From Streptomyces dysideae (lineage in GTDB: Bacteria > Actinomycetota > Actinomycetes > Streptomycetales > Streptomycetaceae): a stretch of DNA of 42,118 bases. The notes beneath the pieces are model-generated. The model was not told where the DNA came from, did no database searches, and saw only the letters and a program-made list of their open reading frames with translations. A program made the position numbers and the translations under genes. Shown piece by piece: positions 15,034 through 23,469 of this stretch. The stretch is from NCBI RefSeq assembly GCF_001514305.1, contig NZ_KQ949082.1:252122-294239 (forward strand), in the 5' to 3' direction. The stretch's first letter is position 1. Every line of letters starts with the position of its first letter.

Positions 15034-16707
15034 GTGCTGAGTACCACCCGGAGCACGCTCCGGAACACCGATGTCCTGGTGGTCGGCGGGGGGCTCGCAG
15101 GACTGTCCACCGCCGTCTTCCTCGCCCAGCAGGGCGTGGACTGCCTGCTGATCGAGCGGCGGACCGAACTCTCCGGACACCCGCGCTCCCGCGGGGTCCA
15201 TCCGCGGGCCATGGAGCTGATGCGGTCCGCCGGCGTCGAGGACGAGCTGCGCTCCATGCCCTCGGCCCGGCTGCTCGCGGACAACTCCGGAGTGATCGCC
15301 GCGCAGTCGCTGGCCGGCCCCGAACTGGGAGTGCTCGACGAGAAGTACGTCATGGACGTCACCGCCGACGTGGGCCCGCTGTCGCCGACCGGCTGGTGTC
15401 TGTGCCACCAGGGTGAGCTGGAGGACGTACTGCGGGGCCGCGCCGAACGGCTCGGTGTCGCCCTGCGGTTCAGTACCGAGCTGCTCTCCTTCGAGCAGGA
15501 CGGTCCGGCCGGCGAGGAGGTCACCGCGCACGTCAGGGACGGCGTCACCGGCACCGAGCGCACTCTCAAGGCCCGTTACCTGGTCGCGGCCGACGGCGCG
15601 CACAGCGGGATCCGCCAGGCGCTCGGCGTCCCCTTCGCCGGAGAGGTGCTCGGCCACTACGCCAACGTGCACTTCGCCGCCGACCTCACCGAACAGCTCG
15701 CCGGCCGCCGGTTCCTGCTCTGTTACACGTTCAACGAGCAGGTGCGCGGCGCCCTGATGCCGCTGGACAACGCCTCCGACTGGTTGCTGCACGTCGCGTA
15801 CGACCCGGCCGAGACGGACCTGGAGTCGTTCACCGAGGAACGGTGCGCCGAACTGGTGCGGGCCGCCACCGGGGTGGCCGGCCTCAGCCCCCGGATCCGG
15901 TCCGTCTCCCCCTGGGAAGGCGCGGCCCGGACCGCGGCACGGTTCCGCGACGGACGGGTGTTCCTGGTCGGCGACGCCGCGCACGTGATGCCGCCCAGCG
16001 GCGGCTTCGGCTCCAGCACCGGCATCCAGGACGCGCACAACCTGGCCTGGAAACTCTCCGCCGTCCTCGACGGCTGGGCCGGTGAGACGCTGCTCGACAG
16101 CTACGACGAGGAGCGCCGGCCGATCTGCGAGGCCACCGTCGAGCAGGCCGCGCTCCGCTCCGGGGACCGGCCCCGGCTCCTCGACGAACCGGGGGAGCGG
16201 CCGCCCGTCCACCCGGGCATCGTCGAGGACGCCCTGGTGTGGCTGTCCTGGCGGTACCGCTCCTCGGCGGTGGCCTCCTGGGACGAGGGAGTACTGCCCG
16301 GGTACGGCGTCTGGTCCGCCGAGAACGACGGGCGGCCGGGCAGCAGGGCCCCGCATCTGCGACTGCGCAAGGGCGGCGCCGAACTGTCCGCGCTGGACCT
16401 GTTCGGCACCCGGCCGGTGCTGCTCACCGGCCCCGACAACCGCGCCTGGCGGGAGGCGGCCCGGGCGCTCTCGCACGAACTGGGGGTGCCGCTCGCGCTG
16501 TACGGCGTCGGCGCGGAGCTGACCGACGTCGACGACCGGTGGCCGGAGCTGTACGGGGTGACGGCGCAGGGAGCGGTGCTGGTACGGCCGGACGGCGTGG
16601 TCGCCTGGCGGTGCGCCGAGGCGCCGGTGTTCGCCCGCAACACGCTGCGGGCGGTGCTGACGCGGCTGTTCGGACGGGACGGAGCGGGAAGGGACGGGGA
16701 ACGGTGA
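15034..16707 (+). CDS. FAD-dependent aromatic monooxygenase (first of two)
   Basis: A 557-residue class A flavoprotein monooxygenase (p-hydroxybenzoate hydroxylase family) of the RdmE/PgaE/MtmOIV type. The N-terminal GGGLAGLS dinucleotide motif, the central VAADGAHSGIRQALG motif and the FLVGDAAHVMPPSGGFG motif are all intact. The C-terminal third is the thioredoxin-like domain with GAVLVRPDGVVAWR. Such enzymes hydroxylate or epoxidise polycyclic quinones or open rings by Baeyer-Villiger oxidation. It shares an operon with the ABM protein at 16704, which overlaps its stop. A paralogue is at 23470. Confidence 0.92.
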   Translation: MLSTTRSTLRNTDVLVVGGGLAGLSTAVFLAQQGVDCLLIERRTELSGHPRSRGVHPRAMELMRSAGVEDELRSMPSARLLADNSGVIAAQSLAGPELGVLDEKYVMDVTADVGPLSPTGWCLCHQGELEDVLRGRAERLGVALRFSTELLSFEQDGPAGEEVTAHVRDGVTGTERTLKARYLVAADGAHSGIRQALGVPFAGEVLGHYANVHFAADLTEQLAGRRFLLCYTFNEQVRGALMPLDNASDWLLHVAYDPAETDLESFTEERCAELVRAATGVAGLSPRIRSVSPWEGAARTAARFRDGRVFLVGDAAHVMPPSGGFGSSTGIQDAHNLAWKLSAVLDGWAGETLLDSYDEERRPICEATVEQAALRSGDRPRLLDEPGERPPVHPGIVEDALVWLSWRYRSSAVASWDEGVLPGYGVWSAENDGRPGSRAPHLRLRKGGAELSALDLFGTRPVLLTGPDNRAWREAARALSHELGVPLALYGVGAELTDVDDRWPELYGVTAQGAVLVRPDGVVAWRCAEAPVFARNTLRAVLTRLFGRDGAGRDGER

Positions 16708-17030
16708 CGTACAGGGTGATCCTTCGGATGGAGATCTTCCCGGAGCTGGCCGGGGACTTCGAGCGGACCTGGCGGGAGGTGGGCGAGGCCATCTCCCGGG
16801 AGCCGGACAACCTCGGCCAGACCCTGGTCCGGGACACCGAGGAGGAAGGCGTGTACTGGGTCCTGACCGACTGGACGGACGAACCCCGCTTCCGCGCCTT
16901 CGAGGTGAGCGCACGGCACGTGGTCCACCGCCTGAAGCTCAAGCCGTACCGCAGGGGCGGGGCGATGCACGTCACGGAAGTGGTCCACCGGATAGCCCCG
17001 GCGACCGAGCCCGCGGTCCCCGTCACCTGA
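16704..17030 (+). CDS. ABM-family monooxygenase-like protein
   Basis: A 108-residue ABM domain, paralogous to 13432 (YRVILRMEIFPELAGDFE; LTDWTDEPRFRAFE; AMHVTEVVHRIAP). Its GTG overlaps the stop of the FAD monooxygenase, so the two are probably made together and may act on the same ring. It is the last gene of the core operon and is followed by a strong terminator. Confidence 0.82.
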   Translation: MTYRVILRMEIFPELAGDFERTWREVGEAISREPDNLGQTLVRDTEEEGVYWVLTDWTDEPRFRAFEVSARHVVHRLKLKPYRRGGAMHVTEVVHRIAPATEPAVPVT

Positions 17031-17048
17031 CGCCGGGGGCCGCGCCGG

Positions 17049-17092
17049 AGGGCGCCGGCCGCGAGGGGGGTTCCCTCCGCGGCCGGCGCCCT
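17049..17092. terminator. Bidirectional terminator with 15-bp stem
   Basis: AGGGCGCCGGCCGCG (17049-17063) pairs with CGCGGCCGGCGCCCT (17078-17092) and is followed by TT. It lies between the convergent ends of the core operon (17030) and the exporter gene (17109), so it can stop both. Confidence 0.8.
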
Positions 17093-17108
17093 TTCGCGTG
17101 GCCGGGCG

Positions 17109-18575
17109 TCAGTGCGGCAGGCGCTCCCGGACCACCGTGCGGCGGCGGCCGGGGTGTGCGGCACCGGCGGCGCGGCCGGGGCGGGGGAGGACGAAGCGGA
17201 GCAGGGCCAGCGCCAGCAGGTACATGGCGAGTTGGCAGGCGAGGGCCCAGGCGACGGCCGTGACGGAACCGGCCGCGCCGTTCGCGACGCCGTAGAACAC
17301 CGTGCCCACAAGGGCCACACCGAAGGCGTTGCCGATCTGGCCGAACGTGGAGAACACCCCGCTCGCCGACCCGATGCCGCCCCGGGACATCGCGGACAGG
17401 GTGATGTTGTACAGCGGTGGACTCAGCAGGCCCATGCCGACGCCGCACAGCACGAGGCCGGGCAGGACGTGCAGCGGACGCAGCCCGCCCCCCTGCGCGA
17501 CCGTCAGCCACAGCAGCACACCCGTGCCGGTGGCCATCAGCAGCGCACCGTACTCCAGCATGGGACGCCCCAGCCGCCCGGTCAGCGGCACCGACGCCCC
17601 CGAAGCGAGCGCCGCGGACACGGCGAACGGCAGCAGCGTGAACCCCGTCTCCCGCGCGGTGAACCCGAGCCCGTCCTGGAGATGGACGACGTACACCAGG
17701 AAGAAGGAGGCGACCCCGCCCAGCACCAGGAAGTTCACCGCGGCCCCCGCCGGGAAGGCACGGTCGCGGAACAGGTCCGGCGCGAGCAGCGGGACGCGTC
17801 CGGTGCGCTCCGCCCGGCGCTGCAGCGGGGCGAGCAGGGCGAGCACGGCGACGCCGGCGAGCGCGAGCGGCATCAGCAGCAGCGGGCGGCCCGTCTCGCG
17901 GCCCTGCACCAGTGGGACCAGGAGCAGCAGCAGACCGGAGGTGGCCACGGCGACGCCGGCGAGGTCGAGGCGTGGCGCCCGCGCGGACCGCTCGGCGGGC
18001 AGCCAGCACACGGCCATCAGCAGGGCGAGCGCGCCGACGGGCAGATTGACCAGGAACACCGCCCGCCAGCCGAGGCCGAACAGGTCGGCGTGGGCGAGCA
18101 GTCCGCCGAGCACGGGGCCGCTGCAGGTGGCCGCGGCGATCACGGCCGCCTGCACACCGAACGCCGCGCCGCGCCGTTGCTCGGGGAACAACAGGATGAT
18201 CACCGGGGCGATCTGCGGGGCGAGCAGGGCCGCCGACAGGCCCTGGAGCACCCGGGCGGCGACCAGCACACCGGTGCTCGGGGCGGCGGCGCACAGCGCC
18301 GAGGCCAGAGTGAACGCCACGATGCCCGCCAGCACCAGGGGCCGCCGTCCGTAGGCGTCGCCCAGCCGGCCCGCGGTGACCAGCAGCAGCGCGAAGGCCA
18401 GGCTGTAGCCGGCCAGCAGCCACTGCACGGCCGCGTCGGACGCGCCGAGCCCGTCCTGGATCGACGGTGCCGCGATGCTCACCACGGTCACGTCGAAGGT
18501 GTGCAGGAATCCCGCGAGCAGGACCGCCCCCAGCGCGAGCCAGGAGCTCCGCGGCACGGTCGGTTGAGTGGTCAC
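17109..18575 (-). CDS. MFS drug exporter, DHA2 (14-helix) family
   Basis: A 488-residue membrane protein of the EmrB/QacA type, a proton-driven exporter and the likely resistance or export pump for the cluster product. Motif A reads GRLGDAYGRRPLV between helices 2 and 3; GPVLGGLLA matches motif C. About 14 hydrophobic segments can be counted. GTG 18575 is preferred over an upstream ATG because GAGGAGG lies 5 nt before it. It is divergent from the AsnB-like gene, with SARP-like boxes between them. Confidence 0.9.
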   Translation of the reverse strand: MTTQPTVPRSSWLALGAVLLAGFLHTFDVTVVSIAAPSIQDGLGASDAAVQWLLAGYSLAFALLLVTAGRLGDAYGRRPLVLAGIVAFTLASALCAAAPSTGVLVAARVLQGLSAALLAPQIAPVIILLFPEQRRGAAFGVQAAVIAAATCSGPVLGGLLAHADLFGLGWRAVFLVNLPVGALALLMAVCWLPAERSARAPRLDLAGVAVATSGLLLLLVPLVQGRETGRPLLLMPLALAGVAVLALLAPLQRRAERTGRVPLLAPDLFRDRAFPAGAAVNFLVLGGVASFFLVYVVHLQDGLGFTARETGFTLLPFAVSAALASGASVPLTGRLGRPMLEYGALLMATGTGVLLWLTVAQGGGLRPLHVLPGLVLCGVGMGLLSPPLYNITLSAMSRGGIGSASGVFSTFGQIGNAFGVALVGTVFYGVANGAAGSVTAVAWALACQLAMYLLALALLRFVLPRPGRAAGAAHPGRRRTVVRERLPH

Positions 18576-18637
18576 GTACGCCTCCTCATAGGTCCACAAC
18601 GACGCGGCCACTGTCCGCAGGAACCACGGAGGACAAC

Positions 18638-18702
18638 TCGAGGATCGTTCGCGTCACCCACCGGCCGGCAGAGCCGTGGCGAGAAGTCCACCGACGCTCA
18701 AG
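18638..18702. promoter_or_regulatory. Divergent promoter region with SARP-like repeats
   Basis: The 190-bp region between the exporter (start 18575) and the ligase gene (start 18766) holds TCGAG at 18638 and TCGCG at 18649, and TCCAC at 18687 with TCAAG at 18698. Both pairs have exact 11-bp spacing. These are weaker matches than at 3116 or 8302 but fall where a SARP-controlled divergent promoter is expected. Confidence 0.5.
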
Positions 18703-18765
18703 CGGCCGGACGGATCCTGCCGGTGACCTTCAGACGTAGTCAGACGTAGGACGAGAGGTGACGCC

Positions 18766-20604
18766 GTGTCCGGGCTCGTTGGCTGGATCGACTTCGATAG
18801 GGACCTGCGCAGGCATCGGCCGGTCGTCACGGCGATGGCGGCCACCCTGGCGCAGCGCGGACCGGACGGGGAGGCGGTGTGGACCGGCGAGCACGCCGCG
18901 CTCGGGGTCCGGCTGCTGCGTGTCGACGGGGTGACGGAGGAGCAGCCGTACGTGCTGCCGGCCGGCGGGCACGACATCGTCGCCTGTGTCACCGGCTGGC
19001 CCACCGGCACCGAGGCGGTGCGCGCCGATCTCGCCGCGGCCGGCACCAGGGTGAGCGCGGCCGAGGGGCCGGCCGCCCTGGTGGCGTACGCCTACCGGGA
19101 GTGGGGCGCCGACTTCCTGCCGCGGCTCAACGGCGCCTGGGCGGTGGCGATCTGGGACGGCCGCGCCGAGGAGATGGTCCTCGCCCGCGACCATCTCGGG
19201 GGCCAGCCGCTGTACTGGACCCGTACCTCCACCGGCATGGTGTTCGGCTCCGAGCGCAAGGTGCTGCTCGCCCACCCCGAGGTGGACCCGGTCGTCGACG
19301 CGGCCGGGCTGCGCGAGGCGGTCTCCCAGGCGCTGCCGCACGGCGGCGTCTTCTCCGGCTTCGACCGGGTCGGCGCCGCCGAGATCGCCCGCTGGGGACG
19401 CGACGGCCGCCTCAGGCGCACCAAGTACTGGGGCATCAGCACCCAGCCGCACACCGACGACTACGACACGACCGTCGCGAAGGTCCGCGAGATCCTGGCG
19501 CGCAGCGTCGAGGAGAACCTCACCGAGGACCCCTCTCAGCTGCTGGTGATGCTCTCCGGCGGCGCCGACTCGTCCGCCGTGGCGGGCCTGGCGGCCGACT
19601 CGATGGCCCGCTCGCAGAGCGGCAGCCTGCGCGCCTTCACCATCGAGTTCCGCAGCAGCGAGTTCCAGGCAGACGTCATGCGCAGCACGCACGACACCCC
19701 GTTCGCCAACGAGGTCGCCGCCCACATCGGCGCCGACCACACCGTGGTCGAGCTGGAGACCGAGGACATCCTCGACCCGATCGTGCGGATCGGGATGCTC
19801 AAGTCGAAGGACTTCCCCACCCGCCAGTACGACATGGACACCGCCCAGTACCTGACGGTGCAGCGCGCGGCGCAGGAGGGCTGCCGGGTGGTGTTCGCCG
19901 GGTACGGCGGCGACAAGTACTTCCAGGGCGCCACCTGGTTCACGCACAGGGACCTGGTGCTGTCCGGCACCTTCCCCTGGGTCGCGCTCGCCCAGAAGCA
20001 CGGCGCGGCCAACGGCTTCGGCACCGGCCTGTTCAGCGCCGACGCGCTCGCGGCGCTCGACTTCCAGACCTACTACCGGGACGTGTACGCGACCGGGGTC
20101 GCCGAGGTCGAGTACCTGCCCGAGGAGGACGAGTGGCAGCGCCACATGCGGCGCGTCGCCTACCTCATGAACACGCGCTTCGGCATCGACGCGGGCTCCT
20201 ACTCCGCGGCCGGCCTCCAGCTGCGTACCCCGATCAACCACCCCGAGCTGGTGCAGTACGCGTACAACATCCCGAACGAGATGCACAACCGGCGCGGCAT
20301 CGAGAAGGGCGTCCTGCGCGCGGCCGTCGCCGACCTGCTGCCCGAGTCGGTGCTGAACCGGCACCGCAGTGCCTCCCCGGTCTCCCACCACCCCGACTAC
20401 CCGGCCGGCCTGCAGCGGGCGATGAAGGCGGTGCTCGCCGACCCGGCCGCGCCGGTGCGGCAGATCATGGACCTGGAGGCGGCCGGCGCGGTCGCGGCGA
20501 GCCCGGAGCGGCTCGCCAAGGACCGGATGGCCCGCGCCGACGTCGAGCTGATGCTCCAGCTGAACCTGTGGCTGGACCACTACCGCGTGCGGCTCGCGCT
20601 GTGA
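18766..20604 (+). CDS. Asparagine-synthetase-like amide ligase lacking the glutaminase Cys (first of two)
   Basis: A 612-residue AsnB homologue with an N-terminal Ntn/GATase II domain (about 1-190) and a C-terminal ATP-pyrophosphatase domain. The P-loop SGGADSS is at 264-270, so acyl adenylation is expected. The first residues are Val-Ser-Gly (GTG TCC GGG): the nucleophile Cys2 of glutamine-dependent AsnB is Ser, while RGPDG at 31-35 and FGSERK near 160 are kept. Glutamine use is therefore doubtful, and ammonia or another amine is more likely. The motif usually G-E-G-x-D-E is AGYGGDK (378-384). Known AsnB-like enzymes of aromatic clusters (FdmV, PdmN) form amides on polyketide carboxylates. 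The next gene overlaps its stop. Confidence 0.88.
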   Translation: MSGLVGWIDFDRDLRRHRPVVTAMAATLAQRGPDGEAVWTGEHAALGVRLLRVDGVTEEQPYVLPAGGHDIVACVTGWPTGTEAVRADLAAAGTRVSAAEGPAALVAYAYREWGADFLPRLNGAWAVAIWDGRAEEMVLARDHLGGQPLYWTRTSTGMVFGSERKVLLAHPEVDPVVDAAGLREAVSQALPHGGVFSGFDRVGAAEIARWGRDGRLRRTKYWGISTQPHTDDYDTTVAKVREILARSVEENLTEDPSQLLVMLSGGADSSAVAGLAADSMARSQSGSLRAFTIEFRSSEFQADVMRSTHDTPFANEVAAHIGADHTVVELETEDILDPIVRIGMLKSKDFPTRQYDMDTAQYLTVQRAAQEGCRVVFAGYGGDKYFQGATWFTHRDLVLSGTFPWVALAQKHGAANGFGTGLFSADALAALDFQTYYRDVYATGVAEVEYLPEEDEWQRHMRRVAYLMNTRFGIDAGSYSAAGLQLRTPINHPELVQYAYNIPNEMHNRRGIEKGVLRAAVADLLPESVLNRHRSASPVSHHPDYPAGLQRAMKAVLADPAAPVRQIMDLEAAGAVAASPERLAKDRMARADVELMLQLNLWLDHYRVRLAL

Positions 20605-21806
20605 CCGGCACGGTGTCGCGCGACCGGCGCCTGGCCCGGCATCTGGACGAGGCCGGCCTCGACGCGCTGGTCGCCACCTCGGCGGAGAACGTCCTCTGGC
20701 TGACCGGGATCGCCAGCGTCGGCGGGCAGAACCACCCGTACAGCAGCCGCGCCCTGGCCGTGGTGACCCGGGACCGTCCCGACGCCCCTTACTTCGCGAG
20801 CTCGCGCGGCGACGTGGACCAGTTCCTGGACGCCACCACCGCGCTCAGCGGCGTCGTCGGCTACGGCACCTTCCACCGGGAGCTGCCCGAGGGCCTCGAA
20901 CTCACCGCGCGCGAGGAGCGGTTCAAGCAGATCGGGGTGGACGACCCGCCCGCGCCGGACGCCCTGGGCGCCCTGGTGCGGATCCTCACCGGCGCCGGCC
21001 TGGCGAACGCCCGGATCGGCGTCGACGAGACCGCCGCGCCGCCCGGCTTCCTGGAACGCCTCGGCGAGGCCCTGCCCGGCTGCGCGGTACGCCCGGCCGC
21101 CGCCCTGCTCCAGCAGGTGCGCAAGGTCAAGACCGAGGCGGAGGTACGCCGGATCGCCGAGGCCGCCGCCATCGCGGAGTCCGGGGTCCGGGCCGCGCTG
21201 GGTATCGCCGCCGAGGGCGTCACCGAGCGGGACATGGTGCGGGAGTTCGAGACCGCCGTCGCCCGGGCCGGCGGGCGCCCCCGCTTCACCCTGATCAAGT
21301 TCGGCCGCGAAGGCGTGCTCGGCCAGACCCGCCCGTCCGACACCCCGCTGCGCCGCGGCGACTCCATCTGGTTCGACGCCGGCTGCACCCACCGGGGCTA
21401 CTGGTCCGACATCGCGCGCACCGCCAGCTTCGGCCAGCCCGCGCCCCGGCTGGCCGCGGTGTACGCCGCGATGCTGGCCGGCGAGCAGGCCGCCCTGGAC
21501 GCCGCCAAACCCGGCATGACGGGCGGCGAGCTGTTCGACCGCACCGTCGAGGCGGTCCGGGGCGCCGGCGTGCCGCACTACCGCAGGCACCACGTCGGCC
21601 ACGGCATCGGCGCGGAGATCTACGAACCCGTCCTGATCACACCCGGCAACCCGGACGTCATCGAGGACGGAACCGTCGTCAATTCCGAAACCCCGTACTA
21701 CGAGTTCGGCCTGGGCGGCGTCCATGTGGAGGACCCCTTTGTCGTCGCGTCCGGCGGCAACCGGCTCCTGACCACACTGGACCGCTCACTCATCGTCATC
21801 GACTAG
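20601..21806 (+). CDS. M24-family metallopeptidase (aminopeptidase P/prolidase/creatinase-like)
   Basis: A 401-residue protein with an N-terminal creatinase-like domain (about 1-165) and a C-terminal pita-bread catalytic domain. All five dinuclear metal ligands are present: Asp259 and Asp270 (FDAGCTHRGYWSD), His334 (HHVGHGIG), Glu363 (NSETPYY) and Glu377 (VHVEDPF). It should therefore hydrolyse a C-N (amide or peptide) bond. It overlaps the stop of the AsnB-like gene (GTGA) and lies 8 bp before the multicopper oxidase. A maturation step that trims an amino acid joined by the ligase is an attractive inference; general peptidase activity is the alternative. Confidence 0.88.
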   Translation: MTGTVSRDRRLARHLDEAGLDALVATSAENVLWLTGIASVGGQNHPYSSRALAVVTRDRPDAPYFASSRGDVDQFLDATTALSGVVGYGTFHRELPEGLELTAREERFKQIGVDDPPAPDALGALVRILTGAGLANARIGVDETAAPPGFLERLGEALPGCAVRPAAALLQQVRKVKTEAEVRRIAEAAAIAESGVRAALGIAAEGVTERDMVREFETAVARAGGRPRFTLIKFGREGVLGQTRPSDTPLRRGDSIWFDAGCTHRGYWSDIARTASFGQPAPRLAAVYAAMLAGEQAALDAAKPGMTGGELFDRTVEAVRGAGVPHYRRHHVGHGIGAEIYEPVLITPGNPDVIEDGTVVNSETPYYEFGLGGVHVEDPFVVASGGNRLLTTLDRSLIVID

Positions 21807-21814
21807 GAAGGCAC

Positions 21815-23386
21815 ATGACTCTTTCGCGACGCCGCTTCCTCGGCACCGCCGTCACCGTCACCTCCACCGGCCTGCTGTTACCCCTCGCGACCGGCTGCGA
21901 CAGCGGCGGCGGCAGCGACGAGGGGCTCATACAGTCCGGAGACGTGCCGCTGCCGGCCCGCTTCAGCCTCGCCTTCAAACGGCCGCCGGTCATCAAGCCG
22001 GCCTCGTCGGACGGCACCACGGACTACTTCGACGTACGGGCGTACACCACCAGGGCGGAGATCCTGCCCGGTGTGCAGACCGAGATCTTCAGCTACAACG
22101 GCACCTTCCCCGGCCCCACCTTCAGCGTCCGCAAGGGCCGCACGGCGGTCGTCCGGACCCGCAACGACCTGCCCGTGCCCCTCGTCACGCATCTGCACGG
22201 CGGCAAGACGCCCGAGGCGAGCGACGGTTACCCCACCGACCTGCTGCTGCCCACCTCGGGCTGGACGGCGGCGGCGCACCAGCACGGCTCCGGCCTGACG
22301 ATGGAGGGCGTGACCGCCGAGGGCACCAGGAGCTACACGTATCCGAACGCGCAGCGGGCCGCCACGCTCTGGTACCACGACCACCGGATGGACTTCACCG
22401 GCCCGCAGGTCTGGCGCGGGCTGGCCGGCCTCTACCTGGTGCACGACGACGAGGAGGACGCGCTGCCGCTGCCCAAGGGCGACCGCGACGTCCCCGTGAT
22501 GATCATGGACCGGGCCTTCAACTCGGACGGTTCGCTGGCCTATCCGTCCATCGACCCGACCCTGAAGACCACCCCCGGCGTCACCGGCGACGCGCACAAC
22601 GGCATGACCGGTGACGTCATCCTGGTCAACGGGGTGCCCTGGCCGAAGCTGGAGGTGCAGGGCGCCCGTTACCGGCTGCGGCTGGTCAACGGCTCCAACG
22701 CCCGCCGCTACCGCGTCAAGCTGGACCCGGAGCCGGACGCCGGCGAGCCCTTCACCCTGATCGGCAGCGACGGCGGACTGCTCGCCCGGCCGCAGCTGAT
22801 GGACTCCCTCTACATGGTGCCGGGCGAACGCTTCGACGTGGTCGTCGACTTCGGCGCGTACGCCCCCGGGACGAAGGTCACCCTGAAGAACAGCCTGGGC
22901 GACGGATCGACCGCCGAACTCATGCAGTTCGTCGTCGGCGCCAAGGCCGCCGACGACACGAGCATCCCGTCGACCCTCTCCACGGTCGAACGGCTCGACC
23001 CGGCCAAGGCCGTGCGCACCCGCTCCTTCACCCTGGCGCGGGCCCGGGAGGACGGGCACTACGTCTACAAGATCAACGGCAACCCGTTCAGCACCGACCG
23101 GATCTGGGCCGACGTGAAACGCGGCGAGACCGAGATCTGGGAGTTCACCTCCACCACCCACCACCCCATCCACCTGCACCTGTCGCCCTTCCAGGTGTAC
23201 AAGCGCGGCGGTTCCACCACGGTCAACCCCGAGGACGTCGGCTGGAAGGACACGGCGCGGATGATGCCCAACGAGAAGCTCAGCCTGCTCGTCCGCTTCG
23301 ACGACCACACCGGCAAGTTCGTCTTCCACTGCCACAACCTCGAGCACGAGGACATGGCGATGATGGCCAACTTCCGAGTGTCGTAA
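21815..23386 (+). CDS. Tat-exported multicopper oxidase (CotA/phenoxazinone-synthase-like)
   Basis: A 523-residue three-domain copper oxidase. The N-terminus carries a twin-arginine signal (SRRRFLG), a hydrophobic stretch and ATGC at 25-28, a possible but non-ideal lipobox. All copper ligand motifs are intact: HLHGG (126-130), WYHDH (186-190), HPIHLH (450-455) and HCHNLEHEDM (505-514) with the type-1 Cys506 and Met514. Such enzymes take electrons from phenols or aminophenols and reduce oxygen to water. Here it could oxidise or couple the polyketide phenol outside the membrane. Leu22 is encoded by TTA (21878-21880), the only in-frame TTA noticed in the window. Confidence 0.92.
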   Translation: MTLSRRRFLGTAVTVTSTGLLLPLATGCDSGGGSDEGLIQSGDVPLPARFSLAFKRPPVIKPASSDGTTDYFDVRAYTTRAEILPGVQTEIFSYNGTFPGPTFSVRKGRTAVVRTRNDLPVPLVTHLHGGKTPEASDGYPTDLLLPTSGWTAAAHQHGSGLTMEGVTAEGTRSYTYPNAQRAATLWYHDHRMDFTGPQVWRGLAGLYLVHDDEEDALPLPKGDRDVPVMIMDRAFNSDGSLAYPSIDPTLKTTPGVTGDAHNGMTGDVILVNGVPWPKLEVQGARYRLRLVNGSNARRYRVKLDPEPDAGEPFTLIGSDGGLLARPQLMDSLYMVPGERFDVVVDFGAYAPGTKVTLKNSLGDGSTAELMQFVVGAKAADDTSIPSTLSTVERLDPAKAVRTRSFTLARAREDGHYVYKINGNPFSTDRIWADVKRGETEIWEFTSTTHHPIHLHLSPFQVYKRGGSTTVNPEDVGWKDTARMMPNEKLSLLVRFDDHTGKFVFHCHNLEHEDMAMMANFRVS

Positions 23387-23416
23387 GGGATTCCGCGAGG
23401 GTTTCCGCTCCAACGC

Positions 23417-23450
23417 AAGGGGCCGCCGTTCCCCGGAACGGCGGCCCCTT
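23417..23450. terminator. Bidirectional terminator with 16-bp stem
   Basis: AAGGGGCCGCCGTTCC (23417-23432) pairs with GGAACGGCGGCCCCTT (23435-23450). It separates the convergent multicopper oxidase (ends 23386) and FAD monooxygenase (ends 23470) genes and can end transcription from both sides. Confidence 0.85.
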
Positions 23451-23469
23451 CCCGCGCTGTCAGACCACC

